In this document: positions 1-8,889 of the stretch, piece after piece
How the letters are laid out: every line of letters starts with the position of its first letter
Numbering within the stretch: position 1 is the stretch's first letter
NCBI GenBank assembly: GCA_964485695.1
Contig: CAZAKZ010000098.1
Coordinates: 1-21,770, forward strand
DNA from: CAZAKZ01 sp964485695
Lineage (GTDB): Bacteria; Planctomycetota; JAFGQW01
Direction of reading: 5' to 3'
DNA: 21,770 nt
Translations under genes and position numbers: made by a program
The notes under the pieces: generated by a model
What the model saw: the letters and a program-made list of their open reading frames with translations, nothing else
What the model was told of the DNA's origin: nothing
Databases searched by the model: none

Positions 1-326
1 TTGCCTTCGGAGACGGCCACGATGTCGGTCTCCGTTTCGGTCAGCAGTAGGTCGGCGGAGAAAGTCGTTCCGGCCCGCTCGGTCGGCTGTCCATTCACAA
101 GCACCCGATCGCCCAGCGAAACATTCCCAGTGACTCGGATCGTCAACCCGTCCGGCGTCTGGCGACCGTGTCGATGGTTGAGCACGGCACCGTGAAATGG
201 TTCTTCAATCTTGACGGCACCAAAAGAGGCCGCGGCAGCCGCTGCGGGACCGCCCAAGACAATCCCTGCGGCCCCTGCCACTGTCGCTTGCAGGAAGTTG
301 CGTCGTCGCATTTCTTGACTGTGCAT
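1..326 (-). CDS. Tat-secreted protein, N-terminal part (cut by window edge)
   Basis: Only the first 108 codons lie inside the window; the 3' end runs off the left edge. The start at 326 is set by a strong Shine-Dalgarno AAGGAG seven bases upstream. Residues 1-35 form a twin-arginine signal: RRNFLQ at 8-13, then a small-residue hydrophobic stretch ending in an Ala-rich run before SFGAVKIEEP. Export through the Tat pathway is therefore likely. The following 70 residues (FHGAVLNHRHG, LTIRVTGNV, VLVNGQPTE) have the beta-rich look of an Ig-like or glucodextranase-B-like domain that often precedes a catalytic domain; this is an impression, not an identification. It lies 94 nt downstream of the Asp-box gene and has its own promoter-like sequence, so it may be the last member of the polysaccharide locus or a separate unit. 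The catalytic function cannot be assigned. Confidence 0.8.
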   Translation of the reverse strand, partial: MHSQEMRRRNFLQATVAGAAGIVLGGPAAAAAASFGAVKIEEPFHGAVLNHRHGRQTPDGLTIRVTGNVSLGDRVLVNGQPTERAGTTFSADLLLTETETDIVAVSEG

Positions 327-373
327 CACATGGCTCCTTGAAGCTGATTCTCAGGCAAATCACCGTGCCGAAC

Positions 374-403
374 AATATCTCGGCCGGTCTACCAATTCGT
401 CAA
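374..403 (-). promoter_or_regulatory. Sigma70-like promoter for the Tat-secreted gene
   Basis: On the minus strand TTGACG (403-398) and GATATT (379-374) are separated by 18 bp. They match the TTGACA/TATAAT consensus at 5 and 4 of 6 positions. The -10 element lies about 48 nt upstream of the start codon at 326, in the 94-nt gap after the Asp-box gene. Planctomycete promoters are poorly defined, so this is a sequence match only. Confidence 0.35.
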
Positions 404-420
404 ACAACAACTCGCCTCGG

Positions 421-2823
421 CTAATTAGCCGGTTGATAGCTTTCGATCGGCACGCGCAGGAACTTGATCCATCGCTGCTTTTGGCAAGTCCAGGCAACCG
501 GTACGAAGTTCGCCGGGGCATAGGTCTGGACGACCAGCCCGATGCGCTGTCGATCCATGGACAAGGGCTGGTCTTCCCGATTCAATTCCACAGGCGGCAA
601 CCAAGATCCGTCAGGGCTACGTTCCCAGGACCGAAGCGCCGTCTGTTCGCCTTCGTTGACGGCCGCAAACACGACGACCGTGTCTTCACCGGCGGCGCTG
701 ATCTTGCCGCCGGGAGGGATCTGGCCGGCTTCCTGTTGCCAGTGGCCATCGCAGAAGTGCAGGACGCCTGGAATGTTGGCACAAACCAGGAAAACCTCCT
801 TGCCGTGCAAGCTCACGGCGTACGGCTGAGGCCACCGCGGGCCAGGCTGGCCCTTCACCCACTTGGCTGCCGGAATGTCCTCGGGCGCCGACCATTGAGA
901 GCCGTCAAAGCGGCTCCAAAGGAGGCGGCCTTCTGCCGCCTTCTGCTCCCGCCAGAGACAAGCGATACCCTTCTTCCACGGAACCAAGCAGGGCTCCAGG
1001 TGGATGTAGGCTTGGTAGTGGTTCTTTGTGGAAGAGTAATGCGATCCGGGGATCAATCCGCTCTTCCCAACGCGCCAGGACTTCCAGACACGGCCATCAT
1101 CATCTGAGTATCGGGCATGAACGCAGAGTCGGCCTTCGCGCCCCACCAGGCAATACGCGGCCCAAAGACGACCATTCGGTAAGCGAATGATCGACTGGTT
1201 GGCGTTGCAGTGACGTGGTTCACAGTCAATCAGGGCGGGAGTGGGACGGAGTTGCCAGCCACTTTCGGTGAAGGTCAATTTCTGCGCGAAGAGACGCAAA
1301 GACGGTCTGGCCCCGTGCCCGCAACAGCCCAAGTTGGCCAAGATCATCGCATCGCCGCGTCTGCCCACGACATCCCCATGCCCAGATCCGTGATCGGGAT
1401 TGGGCACGGAGATGGGCGTGGGCTGGTCCTTGCCATCCAGCCCACGCCATGTCTTTCCTCCGTCCATGGATTGCAGCACGAACACGTTGCGCTTGTTGAA
1501 AGCGGTGAAACCGACCAGCAGATGACTGTTATCAAAAGCACTCGCCCATCCACACGGAGTGACGCCCAAGTAGTCCTTCCACTTCCCCTTGTTCTTGAAG
1601 TACATCGGGACTTCTTCAATCAGCGCCTGGTTCTTCGGCTTCGACGACCACAGCGAGAAGCCGTCGTCCAGGCTTGTGATGACCGTGGGAGGTTCCAATG
1701 GAATTGGAGAACGATCGGGCTCGATCGACGGAAACGTCTCCGGCTGGGGACCGGCCGACGCGCGATAGTAGGCGGGCAGCGTCTGGGGGCTGTCGTCGCG
1801 CAGGATTGGGAACTTGCATGCCGTGTCTGACAGACACAATCTGACGCTGTCGATCAGTACTTCGCCGTCCGCCATGACGTAGAGCCCGGTTATGTGCTGC
1901 GAATCCAATCCGCGTGATGAGACGCCGCGGCGCAGGTCCAGCTCCACAGTGTACCAGCGACCCGCTTCGACGGTGACCTCGCGATGCACGGGAGGCTCGA
2001 TGTCGGCATCTTCCAGCGCCACTCGTACGCGACGGCTCCCCGCGGAGCAAAAGACATCAAATCGAAGACGATCATACGCCGACCAGTCCGCAGCAAACAC
2101 GCGACCCAGCAGGCCGGAGATGGAAAGGCCGACGCCCCGGTATCCGATCCGCGTCAACGAACGATAGCGGTCGACCGGCGCCTCGGGCGCATCGTCGAGG
2201 TAAGCACGAGTGGACCACGGATACCATTCTGGATGAGGAGGCAAAGCGAAATAGTCGCGTTTTGGTTCGTCGCTCTTGTCGACCGGATCCCAGACACGAC
2301 GGCTTCCTTTCTGGCTTTTCCGCACCGAAGCTCGATCCGTCAGTCGCAAAGCATGTTCGCCTTGGCTCGCCCGGCCTTTGCGGACGATCCAGAGCTGTGA
2401 TCCCACTCGGCTAGGAAGGGTCACCTCCATACCGTTCTCGTCGCGCTTTACCTTTGTCGAACCAAGCGTCTTGCTGTGCTTCTCTAGGGCCTTGACCAGC
2501 GATTCGATCTCGTCCGCTTCAAAGCTCAGAAGCAGCTTTTCGCGCTGTTCGGCGTCGTTGAGCGGACGCTCCGCCTCTCCAGCCTGGGCTAAACCGGTGA
2601 GAGCGAAAAGCAACAACCATCCCAGCCATCCTCCGACGGAGAAAGCGTGGCGCCCCGGCGGTTCGCTCACGCGCTGCGGTCTTGTCAGGTTCAAGCAATC
2701 GACATAGCGGTCGAAAAGGACGCGGAAACAGAAATTCACGTTTGCTAGCGCGGAATCACACTCCGCACCGCCGCCTGCCAAGTGGGACCCGATCAGTGCT
2801 TCCTTGGCTCTCCGTCTAGCCAT
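421..2823 (-). CDS. Exported Asp-box (sialidase-like) beta-propeller protein with jelly-roll domain
   Basis: This 800-residue protein has a membrane or signal segment at about residues 63-81 (GWLGWLLLFALTGLAQA). A beta-sandwich, carbohydrate-binding-like region follows at about 227-332 (YDRLRFDVFCS, WYTVELDL, GEVLIDSVRL). The C-terminal half is a propeller with two canonical Asp boxes, SMDGGKTW at 452-459 and SDDDGRVW at 573-580. Asp boxes are structural and occur in sialidases, in some lyases and in non-enzymatic binders, so activity cannot be read from them. The chosen ATG at 2823 has AAAGGA six bases upstream. However, it puts about 60 polar residues before the hydrophobic segment, unusual for a Sec signal. 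An in-frame GTG at 2670 would give a normal 749-residue precursor but has no clear Shine-Dalgarno. The gene follows heparinase C after 183 nt containing a hairpin and an AT-rich promoter-like patch. Confidence 0.8.
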   Translation of the reverse strand: MARRRAKEALIGSHLAGGGAECDSALANVNFCFRVLFDRYVDCLNLTRPQRVSEPPGRHAFSVGGWLGWLLLFALTGLAQAGEAERPLNDAEQREKLLLSFEADEIESLVKALEKHSKTLGSTKVKRDENGMEVTLPSRVGSQLWIVRKGRASQGEHALRLTDRASVRKSQKGSRRVWDPVDKSDEPKRDYFALPPHPEWYPWSTRAYLDDAPEAPVDRYRSLTRIGYRGVGLSISGLLGRVFAADWSAYDRLRFDVFCSAGSRRVRVALEDADIEPPVHREVTVEAGRWYTVELDLRRGVSSRGLDSQHITGLYVMADGEVLIDSVRLCLSDTACKFPILRDDSPQTLPAYYRASAGPQPETFPSIEPDRSPIPLEPPTVITSLDDGFSLWSSKPKNQALIEEVPMYFKNKGKWKDYLGVTPCGWASAFDNSHLLVGFTAFNKRNVFVLQSMDGGKTWRGLDGKDQPTPISVPNPDHGSGHGDVVGRRGDAMILANLGCCGHGARPSLRLFAQKLTFTESGWQLRPTPALIDCEPRHCNANQSIIRLPNGRLWAAYCLVGREGRLCVHARYSDDDGRVWKSWRVGKSGLIPGSHYSSTKNHYQAYIHLEPCLVPWKKGIACLWREQKAAEGRLLWSRFDGSQWSAPEDIPAAKWVKGQPGPRWPQPYAVSLHGKEVFLVCANIPGVLHFCDGHWQQEAGQIPPGGKISAAGEDTVVVFAAVNEGEQTALRSWERSPDGSWLPPVELNREDQPLSMDRQRIGLVVQTYAPANFVPVAWTCQKQRWIKFLRVPIESYQPAN

Positions 2824-2891
2824 GCGTTTTCCTTTTTCGCTTGCGAATCTCGAACGCCGAAACGACTCTCTCTTGATTCGAATATGAAACA

Positions 2892-2903
2892 TTCAATATT
2901 GAA
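2892..2903. promoter_or_regulatory. AT-rich palindrome upstream of the Asp-box gene
   Basis: TTCAATATTGAA is a perfect 12-bp palindrome about 70 nt upstream of the ATG at 2823. It sits in an AT-rich patch in otherwise GC-rich DNA and overlaps minus-strand promoter-like sequence (TTGATT, TTGTTT and CATATT elements). It could be an operator. A 12-bp palindrome is expected about five times by chance in a window this long, so only its position makes it notable. Confidence 0.25.
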
Positions 2904-2969
2904 ACAAATCAAGCAAGCTACTTAATCCGCGTGGAGGCGTCAACTACTAGCTTCGAACCCGCTGGAATT

Positions 2970-3001
2970 GAGATCTCGGTGTGCCGGGGCACCGTGATCT
3001 C
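2970..3001 (-). terminator. Hairpin just downstream of heparinase C
   Basis: The inverted repeat lies 5 nt beyond the heparinase C stop codon. The outer arms GAGATC (2970-2975) and GATCTC (2996-3001) enclose an inner stem CGG/CCG and TGC/GCA with a 2-nt bulge and a CGGG loop. On the minus strand no U-run follows, so it is not a textbook intrinsic terminator. It may be a factor-assisted terminator or a 3'-end stabiliser separating heparinase C from the Asp-box gene. Confidence 0.45.
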
Positions 3002-3006
3002 ATCGC

Positions 3007-5394
3007 TTACGGACCGTTTATCGCGTTCCAGGTAAAGCCAGGGACTTCGGCGTTCGCGCTTACCCTTTTGGCGAGGTTCTGTACGACCACAGGATTTCCG
3101 CCACCCGGATCAAGTCGCCTGATCGAACCGGCGCCGTCGGGCGACCGTGGCATTTCGATTTCCCATGTCCCGATGGTCGAAGCGATCCGCAAACGGATTC
3201 GGTTTCCGCGCCGATCGACGATTTCGGCCATGGGAAACTGCAAACCCTCCCCAGTCACGGCTTTTTCCTTTTGCGATTCGGGAAGAAGCTTTGGGATGAG
3301 TACGTTCAAGAACTCGACGACTTCGTTCTGCTCAATCGTCTCTTCCTCAATGCGCCATTGGCCGTAGCGCATGCCTGGTGTGCGGCGTTTTGGCTGCGGC
3401 CGATCCGGTTTTGGCTCCTCGGCCGGAGCATGCGGATTGCGGGAAAGGTCACCGGTGCGAATGGTGATCCGCACTTTCTCCGGCAACAGTACGCGGACCA
3501 TCATGGTGCCGAAGCCGCTGCTGCGAAACGGGTAGTGGGGGTGTGTCTGTTTCGCCGGGTTGTTGTCTGGTGTATACGTCGTGACGTAGATTGAATCAGC
3601 GCCCTCTGCGAAGACGCTGCCTTTGCCATCGAGCGCAGCAGTGGGCGATGCCGGCTGGTCGCCTGCCAGCACACGCGGCTCGTTGACGGCGTACATCTGC
3701 CATGTCTTGGGGAATTCGGCACTGGCGGTATGGACTCGATCGTAGACCACGAAACATTCGGGATCGGACCGCAGATACAGGAAGTGGCGCTGGTACGACC
3801 GCATCTTGCCCGACCAATAGGCCTTGGTGAGGTCAGCGCATGTGTAGGTGTATTCCGGTCGGTGTTCATACGCGACGATGCGGCCTGCGGCCTGCGGTCG
3901 CGTTCCCGCTCCTTTCTCCAAATACCAGTTGCGAAGGCCGCCATCGTTCGGTCTGTCGCCCGTGGGCTCATCGGGGTCGTAAACCAGCACGAGATTGTGG
4001 CCGATCGAAGCGCCACGGCTCTTGATGGTCGCCAGCGGGCCGCCTTTGAAGATCTGAAAGCCGCCCTCATCGTCGCTGCCCCAGCAGCTCACGATGCGCT
4101 GGCCGGCTCCGAAGAACGCCCATGTGGCGTTGGGATCGTCCCAGACGCTTCGCATGTGCACGTGGCCGGTTCCTGGAAAATGGTAGGCCAGCGGAAGCTG
4201 TCTCGGCGGCGTGGATGGCGTCTCAGGGTCCAGCCACAAAATGTCGGCCCAGCCGTCACGGCGGTACCATCCGGCTTTCCAGTTGCTGCGGGCTTCCGGT
4301 CTGTTTCGGGAATGCCCCAGGGCATAGTGCTGCGCGACCGGCTGTCCGAACCGCTGCGCGACCAGCGGCATGACACGCACGGCGTCGCCCATACCTCGAT
4401 TCATCCCCGGAGATGCGTCGTCGATATAGCCCATGGCCCCGTTGTGCGGCATGGTCGAGTACGCGTACCACAAGGGCGTCTCGGCCAAAAGACCGTGGTG
4501 GCCAAGTAACTGAAACAAGTCCTCACCGGTACCTGTGCGAAAGGCTTCCAGAGCCAGGGCGGCACTGTTCAGCATGCCCGAACCATGATAGGGGCCTTCG
4601 GTGGGAACACCACCGCGTGCGTTCAAAGCTGGCAGAAAGCCCTCCTTCATCTGTCTTTCGAAGGAGTCGAGGTAGATGCTCGCGTGTTCGTCGAACGGCG
4701 TGCCCTCGCCGTAGACGGCCAGCGCTACGAAGACCTTGGGCCCCACTCCCTGCCGCATATAGTAGTTACCAAACGTGTACGCGCCGCAGGTACCCCAGGT
4801 CTGGTTGTACCAGTAGTTGTCGATTCCCGGATCGAGCTGTATTTCAGGCGACTTGGAGGGACCGCGCATCCAACCACGATTGCAGAGCCACGGCCCAAGC
4901 ACTTCCGCATACGTCTTACGCTCTTCGGGCGTGAAGGCATCGTACATCCAATCGTAAGTAAGTGCACTCCAGGCAAACCACGTGCCGCCGGTCCACATCA
5001 GCCCATAGCTCGCCCGTTTGTCGCCCGCGCGCCCCGTCCCTGCGCCGCGGCCGTCGCTGCCCCACATCTTTTGGCGAACGAAGTCCGAGTATTTCGTCGC
5101 GTCCCGAACCAGCGATTTCTCGACCAGGTACACCATTGGGATTTCCGGCAGCCAGTGCCCGATCGTCGACTTGGCACCGGAGTCGATGAACTCGTCCACC
5201 GCCGCTTTCATCGCTTGATACTCCGCCGCGCACACTCCGCCCGCACCACAACGGCGAGCGAGTTCGGGCAGATCGCTCCTGCGGAGCAGAATCCGCGGGT
5301 GCTCCTCAGCCACCTCGCCTGCTGACGAGATGACCGCAGTGAGCAAAACACCGAACCATACGGCAGTCGTCGGCAAGCCTACGATACACTTCAT
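3007..5394 (-). CDS. Heparinase II/III-like protein C, exported, atypical metal site
   Basis: The 795-residue protein starts at 5394, where AAAGGTAGG precedes the ATG and the signal peptide MKCIVGLPTTAVWFGVLLTA begins. After the signal, HPRILLRRSDLPELARRC at 32-49 closely parallels heparinase B. An alpha-helical toroid-like region follows (about 80-390: WFAWSALTYDWMYDAFT, NYWYNQTWG, GGVPTEGPYHGSG), then a beta-sandwich domain (about 400-795) with GHNLVLVYDPDEP at 465-477. Heparinase II/III-fold lyases normally have a His-x-Asp signature and a later Asp binding a structural zinc. Here the region reads SCWGSDDEGGF (436-446) and GPLATIKSRG, with both the His and the Asp missing and only His466 kept. 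It may use another mechanism, or be a non-catalytic binder. Lyase specificity is unknown. It sits between the NHL protein and the Asp-box protein. Confidence 0.82.
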   Translation of the reverse strand: MKCIVGLPTTAVWFGVLLTAVISSAGEVAEEHPRILLRRSDLPELARRCGAGGVCAAEYQAMKAAVDEFIDSGAKSTIGHWLPEIPMVYLVEKSLVRDATKYSDFVRQKMWGSDGRGAGTGRAGDKRASYGLMWTGGTWFAWSALTYDWMYDAFTPEERKTYAEVLGPWLCNRGWMRGPSKSPEIQLDPGIDNYWYNQTWGTCGAYTFGNYYMRQGVGPKVFVALAVYGEGTPFDEHASIYLDSFERQMKEGFLPALNARGGVPTEGPYHGSGMLNSAALALEAFRTGTGEDLFQLLGHHGLLAETPLWYAYSTMPHNGAMGYIDDASPGMNRGMGDAVRVMPLVAQRFGQPVAQHYALGHSRNRPEARSNWKAGWYRRDGWADILWLDPETPSTPPRQLPLAYHFPGTGHVHMRSVWDDPNATWAFFGAGQRIVSCWGSDDEGGFQIFKGGPLATIKSRGASIGHNLVLVYDPDEPTGDRPNDGGLRNWYLEKGAGTRPQAAGRIVAYEHRPEYTYTCADLTKAYWSGKMRSYQRHFLYLRSDPECFVVYDRVHTASAEFPKTWQMYAVNEPRVLAGDQPASPTAALDGKGSVFAEGADSIYVTTYTPDNNPAKQTHPHYPFRSSGFGTMMVRVLLPEKVRITIRTGDLSRNPHAPAEEPKPDRPQPKRRTPGMRYGQWRIEEETIEQNEVVEFLNVLIPKLLPESQKEKAVTGEGLQFPMAEIVDRRGNRIRLRIASTIGTWEIEMPRSPDGAGSIRRLDPGGGNPVVVQNLAKRVSANAEVPGFTWNAINGP

Positions 5395-5465
5395 CGGGCA
5401 CCTACCTTTCGACCGTGAAGACGTATCAAAACGGTAACTTGTGATCGGCAATCCTTGGTCGACTG

Positions 5466-5483
5466 CCTCAACGAAACGTGAGG
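5466..5483 (-). other. Weak hairpin between the NHL gene and heparinase C
   Basis: CCTCAACGAAACGTGAGG can fold into a 5-bp plus 2-bp stem with a one-base bulge and a three-base loop. It lies in the 134-nt gap between the NHL stop (5529) and the heparinase C start (5394). No U-tract follows on the minus strand, so a terminator role is doubtful. Nothing else recognisable is in this gap. Confidence 0.2.
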
Positions 5484-5528
5484 GCTACACGCAGTTAACC
5501 GATTGGATGGCCATCACTTCAAGGAAAG

Positions 5529-8500
5529 CTATCCATCCTCCTGATCGAGACGTGCCTTTCTCATTGTCGGGTCGTAGACGATGCGGCACTTGGCGATGCG
5601 CGCATTCATCGCATCCACGACGAACAGCCAGTTCTTCCAGACGGCGAGGGCGGATATCGTCCCAAAAGGAAGCTGCGGGCGCGGATAGGCGCTGCCTTTC
5701 CCCGTGCAGTCCATGTTGCCGTAGCTCCCAAATTCACCCACCAGCCGCCCGTTGTCGCAATCAATGACCTGAACCCTGAACTTATTGGCCACGTACAGGT
5801 ATCCTTTGCCGTCCAACGCTTGGTGTACTCGCGGGTTCAGGCAAACGCAAGTGGTCCTCATCCACCCGACCCGCCCGGCGCCGTGTCCCACGATGCCGTC
5901 CCAGCGCCTCGACCAGATCGGTTCGCCGCCCGATGGACGGAACTTGGAGAGATACAGATAGCGCGGCGTCAAGTACCCCTCCTTCGTTCTCGTGGGGGCA
6001 CGAGGACAGGAAAGAACGTAAAGATTCCCTTGTTCGTCGACCTGCAGGCTTCGGGTATCCATCAGTTGGAGCAATCCGTCCTTCCGCAGATTCCCATCCG
6101 AGTCGTAAACATCGACACTGTTTCGCGAATTCACATGATAGATGTTGCCCTGCGCGTCGACGTCCAGTCCGCGATAGACGAAATAGTTGCGCTGGGAACC
6201 TTCTTGGCGTTGATCGACAACCAGCGTGCCCGTTCTGCCGGCCTTGAAAGGAATCGGCTTTCCTGCGCGGTCAAAGCGCAGGATCTGTACGGTGTTCTCG
6301 TCCCGTTTCCACCGGTATATTCTCCCGTCCTTTCCGAACAAAGAATCAAGAAACAGCGGCTCGTCCGGGTACCGAAAGATCGGCGTAGCGTGAGCCTGGG
6401 CGTATATGGGTTCGCCATTCCAGTCTTGTATCTCGTTGAAGAGCAAAGGCGGCCATTTCTTCAGTACCTTCCCACTTTGGTCCAACTTGAAAACCTCGCC
6501 ATACAGGCCCCGATGGTAATACGAATCGTCTTCCACGTAGAGGTGACCGGTTTGTGGATCGACATTGAGGATGGGCACGTACCCGTATTGGCCCGGACTC
6601 GATAACTTGTCGCCCTCGTCCGCCCATTTCCCTTTCAGCGAGAGGTCGTCGCCTGCAAGCTGAAGCAGAGTCCCCCGGCCTGCGCCGTTGGCGATCCAGA
6701 CCAGTGGTGGATCGACGCCGCCGTCCACGGCAATCCGGATCGTGTCCACGTCGAGTGGTTCGGAAACCGCCAACAGACGATGTTCCCGCCAGCTCTTGAG
6801 CTTGATCAATCTTCTCTTGGAATCGACGAGTGCGAGTACGTACAGGCATTGCTCACGATCCATGGCCAAAGCGGCTGGATGCCGAAGCGGCACGTCCCGC
6901 CCCTCTCGCTCGAAGCTAGTTATCGAGGCCGCCGGGCGGCCGTCCTGTTTGAATACCTGCAGGCGGTGATTGCCGGAATCCGCCACGATCAGATGCGTGC
7001 CGTCAACCGCCAGCCCGCAAGGTTGGTTGAAGTGTGCGTCATCCGAGCCCGGTTGCCCTTCGAAACCCAGATGATTATCTCCGGTTTCCCCCGTCTTCGC
7101 CGTGCCACCCGACCGGAAATCAGGGACTCGTTCCAGCCCGGTACCCTCCCGCAACCGATACTTCCAGACGGCTTCGCCCTGACCCCGGCCTTTCACTTCC
7201 CAGTTGAGGGAGTAGAAAGCGGACAGCCGCGACCACACCCCACCGGAGACATACAGATGCCCGTGCTGGTCAAAGCACATGTCCGGTAGGCAAAACTTGC
7301 CGAAAGAGAGATAGGGCTTTAGGCGTTCGGCGTGCCAAGGGCCGATGAGCCAACCCGCGCTCTCGAAGGGCTCATTTCGGTGTGGATTGTAGATCGACGT
7401 CCAGCCTTCCGGGGGCAAGCTTCCGTCCGGCCTCATTCTCCACAAAGTCCGTTTGAATATGTTCGACATGATCAGGTCGCCGTTCGGCGCGAGCACCAAA
7501 CTCTGCGGCAGGTGCCAATACTCACCGTACAGGCTGGGCTCGACCATGGCCGCCTCGAACAGTGTCGGGACGACCAGCTTCACGCCACCCTCCGAAACCG
7601 TCTTCCGGCACAGGTCCCTCACGCTGCCCCTGGACAGAGTGGGATTGAACGGCATGATCGTTCGCAGATACTTGCCTTGCCGGTCGAAGACCCGCAGCTC
7701 GATGGCACTTTTCCTTCGGGCCGCCGACAGCACGTAGAGTTCTCCCTTCTTCTCGTCCACGGCCAGGTCCCAAATGAGGGCCCGCGCGTGAACATTGCCG
7801 CCGAGCAGAAACCCTTCCAACTCGATCCGCACCTCTCCGGTCGTGCCGGGGTGAGTGGAACCGGCCCCAAGCCGTATCGGCCGATCTTCCTCTCTGGCCG
7901 GGACGGCATCCGGCGGAATATTGAACGCCATTCGAGGGCCGGCTTCGCTCCGGTAGTATCCCACGTAGTTCACGAGCGGCGGAACCGGAAAACGTCTTCG
8001 GGCCGGGATGCCCATGAGTGTGCCCGCGTCGGCGGGATTCGAGAACGCGCCGCGCCAGCACTGCGTCTGCCCGGCGCGCGCATCGTGGCGGCGGATGTTG
8101 AACCCAATCTTTGAGGTCAGCGTCTTGTTCTTGTCGAAGATCTCAAACGGCAACGAGAACTCCGCGCTCCAACCGTCCTTGCTTGCCGTCGTGGCGCACT
8201 GGAAGCGCGGTTTCCGCCGGCTCCAGGTCGGATCATGCCATGGTGGCCAGTGTTCATTGTAAGACGCCTCGACGGTTCCCGCTTGAGTCAGGACGATCAG
8301 GTAATATGAATTCCGGTCATGGTTGGAGTCGATTGATAGCGCGACGTGCTCCTGTTTCGAGACGTCCGGCGGTTTGGCGGATTCCTTCTCGTACGGCGCG
8401 GGGCCGCTCGCCCCGCAGGCGACCCCAACATAGAGATGGTCAGCGTCGCGCAACACGAACGCCTTGGTCGTCGACTTCGCCAGCTTCCCCCGCTCCGGCT

Positions 8501-8717
8501 TCAGGGGACCTGTCGCGGCCGCCTCCTGCCAGCACGGTTCGTCAAGCCGCCCGTCGATGACCGGCGCGGAGTCGCTTACCGACACTTGCAACACCGGCCG
8601 GTTTACGTCTCCGCTCCGCTGCGCCGCGGGCAAGCGCGCGGACAGTGCCGCAGACGAAAATGCGATGATCGAAACAGCGTAAGCCATAGCCGTTTTGGCT
8701 CGTGTACACGACATCAT
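5529..8717 (-). CDS. Exported CBM9-like / NHL-repeat beta-propeller protein
   Basis: This 1062-residue protein begins at the ATG at 8717, eight bases after AGGAG. A GTG three codons upstream would lie on top of that Shine-Dalgarno and is less likely. Residues 1-34 are a signal peptide (AMAYAVSIIAFSSAALSA). Residues about 42-236 are a CBM9-like carbohydrate-binding domain: APVIDGRLDEPCW, DADHLYVGVAC, DGWSAEFSLPFEIF and KIGFNIRRHD follow the family pattern. From about 310 to the C-terminus are NHL-type blades (IWDLAVDEKKGELYVLSA, CGLAVDGTHLIVADSGNHRLQVF, GLDVDAQGNIYHVNS). NHL propellers mostly bind ligands, though some propellers are polysaccharide lyases. A role in capturing glycan or in cleavage within the locus is inferred. 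The length and the pairing of a binding module with a very large propeller are notable. Confidence 0.85.
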   Translation of the reverse strand: MMSCTRAKTAMAYAVSIIAFSSAALSARLPAAQRSGDVNRPVLQVSVSDSAPVIDGRLDEPCWQEAAATGPLKPERGKLAKSTTKAFVLRDADHLYVGVACGASGPAPYEKESAKPPDVSKQEHVALSIDSNHDRNSYYLIVLTQAGTVEASYNEHWPPWHDPTWSRRKPRFQCATTASKDGWSAEFSLPFEIFDKNKTLTSKIGFNIRRHDARAGQTQCWRGAFSNPADAGTLMGIPARRRFPVPPLVNYVGYYRSEAGPRMAFNIPPDAVPAREEDRPIRLGAGSTHPGTTGEVRIELEGFLLGGNVHARALIWDLAVDEKKGELYVLSAARRKSAIELRVFDRQGKYLRTIMPFNPTLSRGSVRDLCRKTVSEGGVKLVVPTLFEAAMVEPSLYGEYWHLPQSLVLAPNGDLIMSNIFKRTLWRMRPDGSLPPEGWTSIYNPHRNEPFESAGWLIGPWHAERLKPYLSFGKFCLPDMCFDQHGHLYVSGGVWSRLSAFYSLNWEVKGRGQGEAVWKYRLREGTGLERVPDFRSGGTAKTGETGDNHLGFEGQPGSDDAHFNQPCGLAVDGTHLIVADSGNHRLQVFKQDGRPAASITSFEREGRDVPLRHPAALAMDREQCLYVLALVDSKRRLIKLKSWREHRLLAVSEPLDVDTIRIAVDGGVDPPLVWIANGAGRGTLLQLAGDDLSLKGKWADEGDKLSSPGQYGYVPILNVDPQTGHLYVEDDSYYHRGLYGEVFKLDQSGKVLKKWPPLLFNEIQDWNGEPIYAQAHATPIFRYPDEPLFLDSLFGKDGRIYRWKRDENTVQILRFDRAGKPIPFKAGRTGTLVVDQRQEGSQRNYFVYRGLDVDAQGNIYHVNSRNSVDVYDSDGNLRKDGLLQLMDTRSLQVDEQGNLYVLSCPRAPTRTKEGYLTPRYLYLSKFRPSGGEPIWSRRWDGIVGHGAGRVGWMRTTCVCLNPRVHQALDGKGYLYVANKFRVQVIDCDNGRLVGEFGSYGNMDCTGKGSAYPRPQLPFGTISALAVWKNWLFVVDAMNARIAKCRIVYDPTMRKARLDQEDG

Positions 8718-8889
8718 CTCGGTCACTCCTGTCCATCCCGATCAGCCCCCGATTGTCGAGTGCTGGTACTCCCAGCAGGTGATCGCCGTTGTCCGACTTT
8801 CTGGTGTCAATAACGACTTCGCCCGGTTGTGGTGGTTTGTCTTTGAGATAGATCTGCTCGTTGTCGAGTTTTTCAGTTTTCAACCCCGA
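8718..8889 (-). other. Spacer with an open frame continuing past the heparinase B stop
   Basis: The 172-nt gap between heparinase B and the NHL gene has no stop in the heparinase B frame. After the TAG at 8892-8890 the same frame reads on as SGLKTEKLDNEQIYLKDK, then about 40 residues including GDHLLGVPALDNRGLIG, before it enters the NHL gene out of frame. The composition looks protein-like (balanced acidic, aliphatic and aromatic residues). It may be a decayed C-terminal extension of heparinase B or a remnant of another gene. A short hairpin TGCTGG/CCAGCA (8761-8777) also lies here. The NHL Shine-Dalgarno is at its left end. Confidence 0.4.

Noticed and set aside
3730..4509. Plus-strand open frame of 259 codons
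   Set aside because: It is antisense to the heparinase C beta-domain coding region, has no recognisable motif and no ribosome site.
5506..5515. Perfect 10-bp palindrome GATGGCCATC
   Set aside because: About twenty 10-bp palindromes are expected by chance in a window this size, and its position has no clear relation to a promoter.
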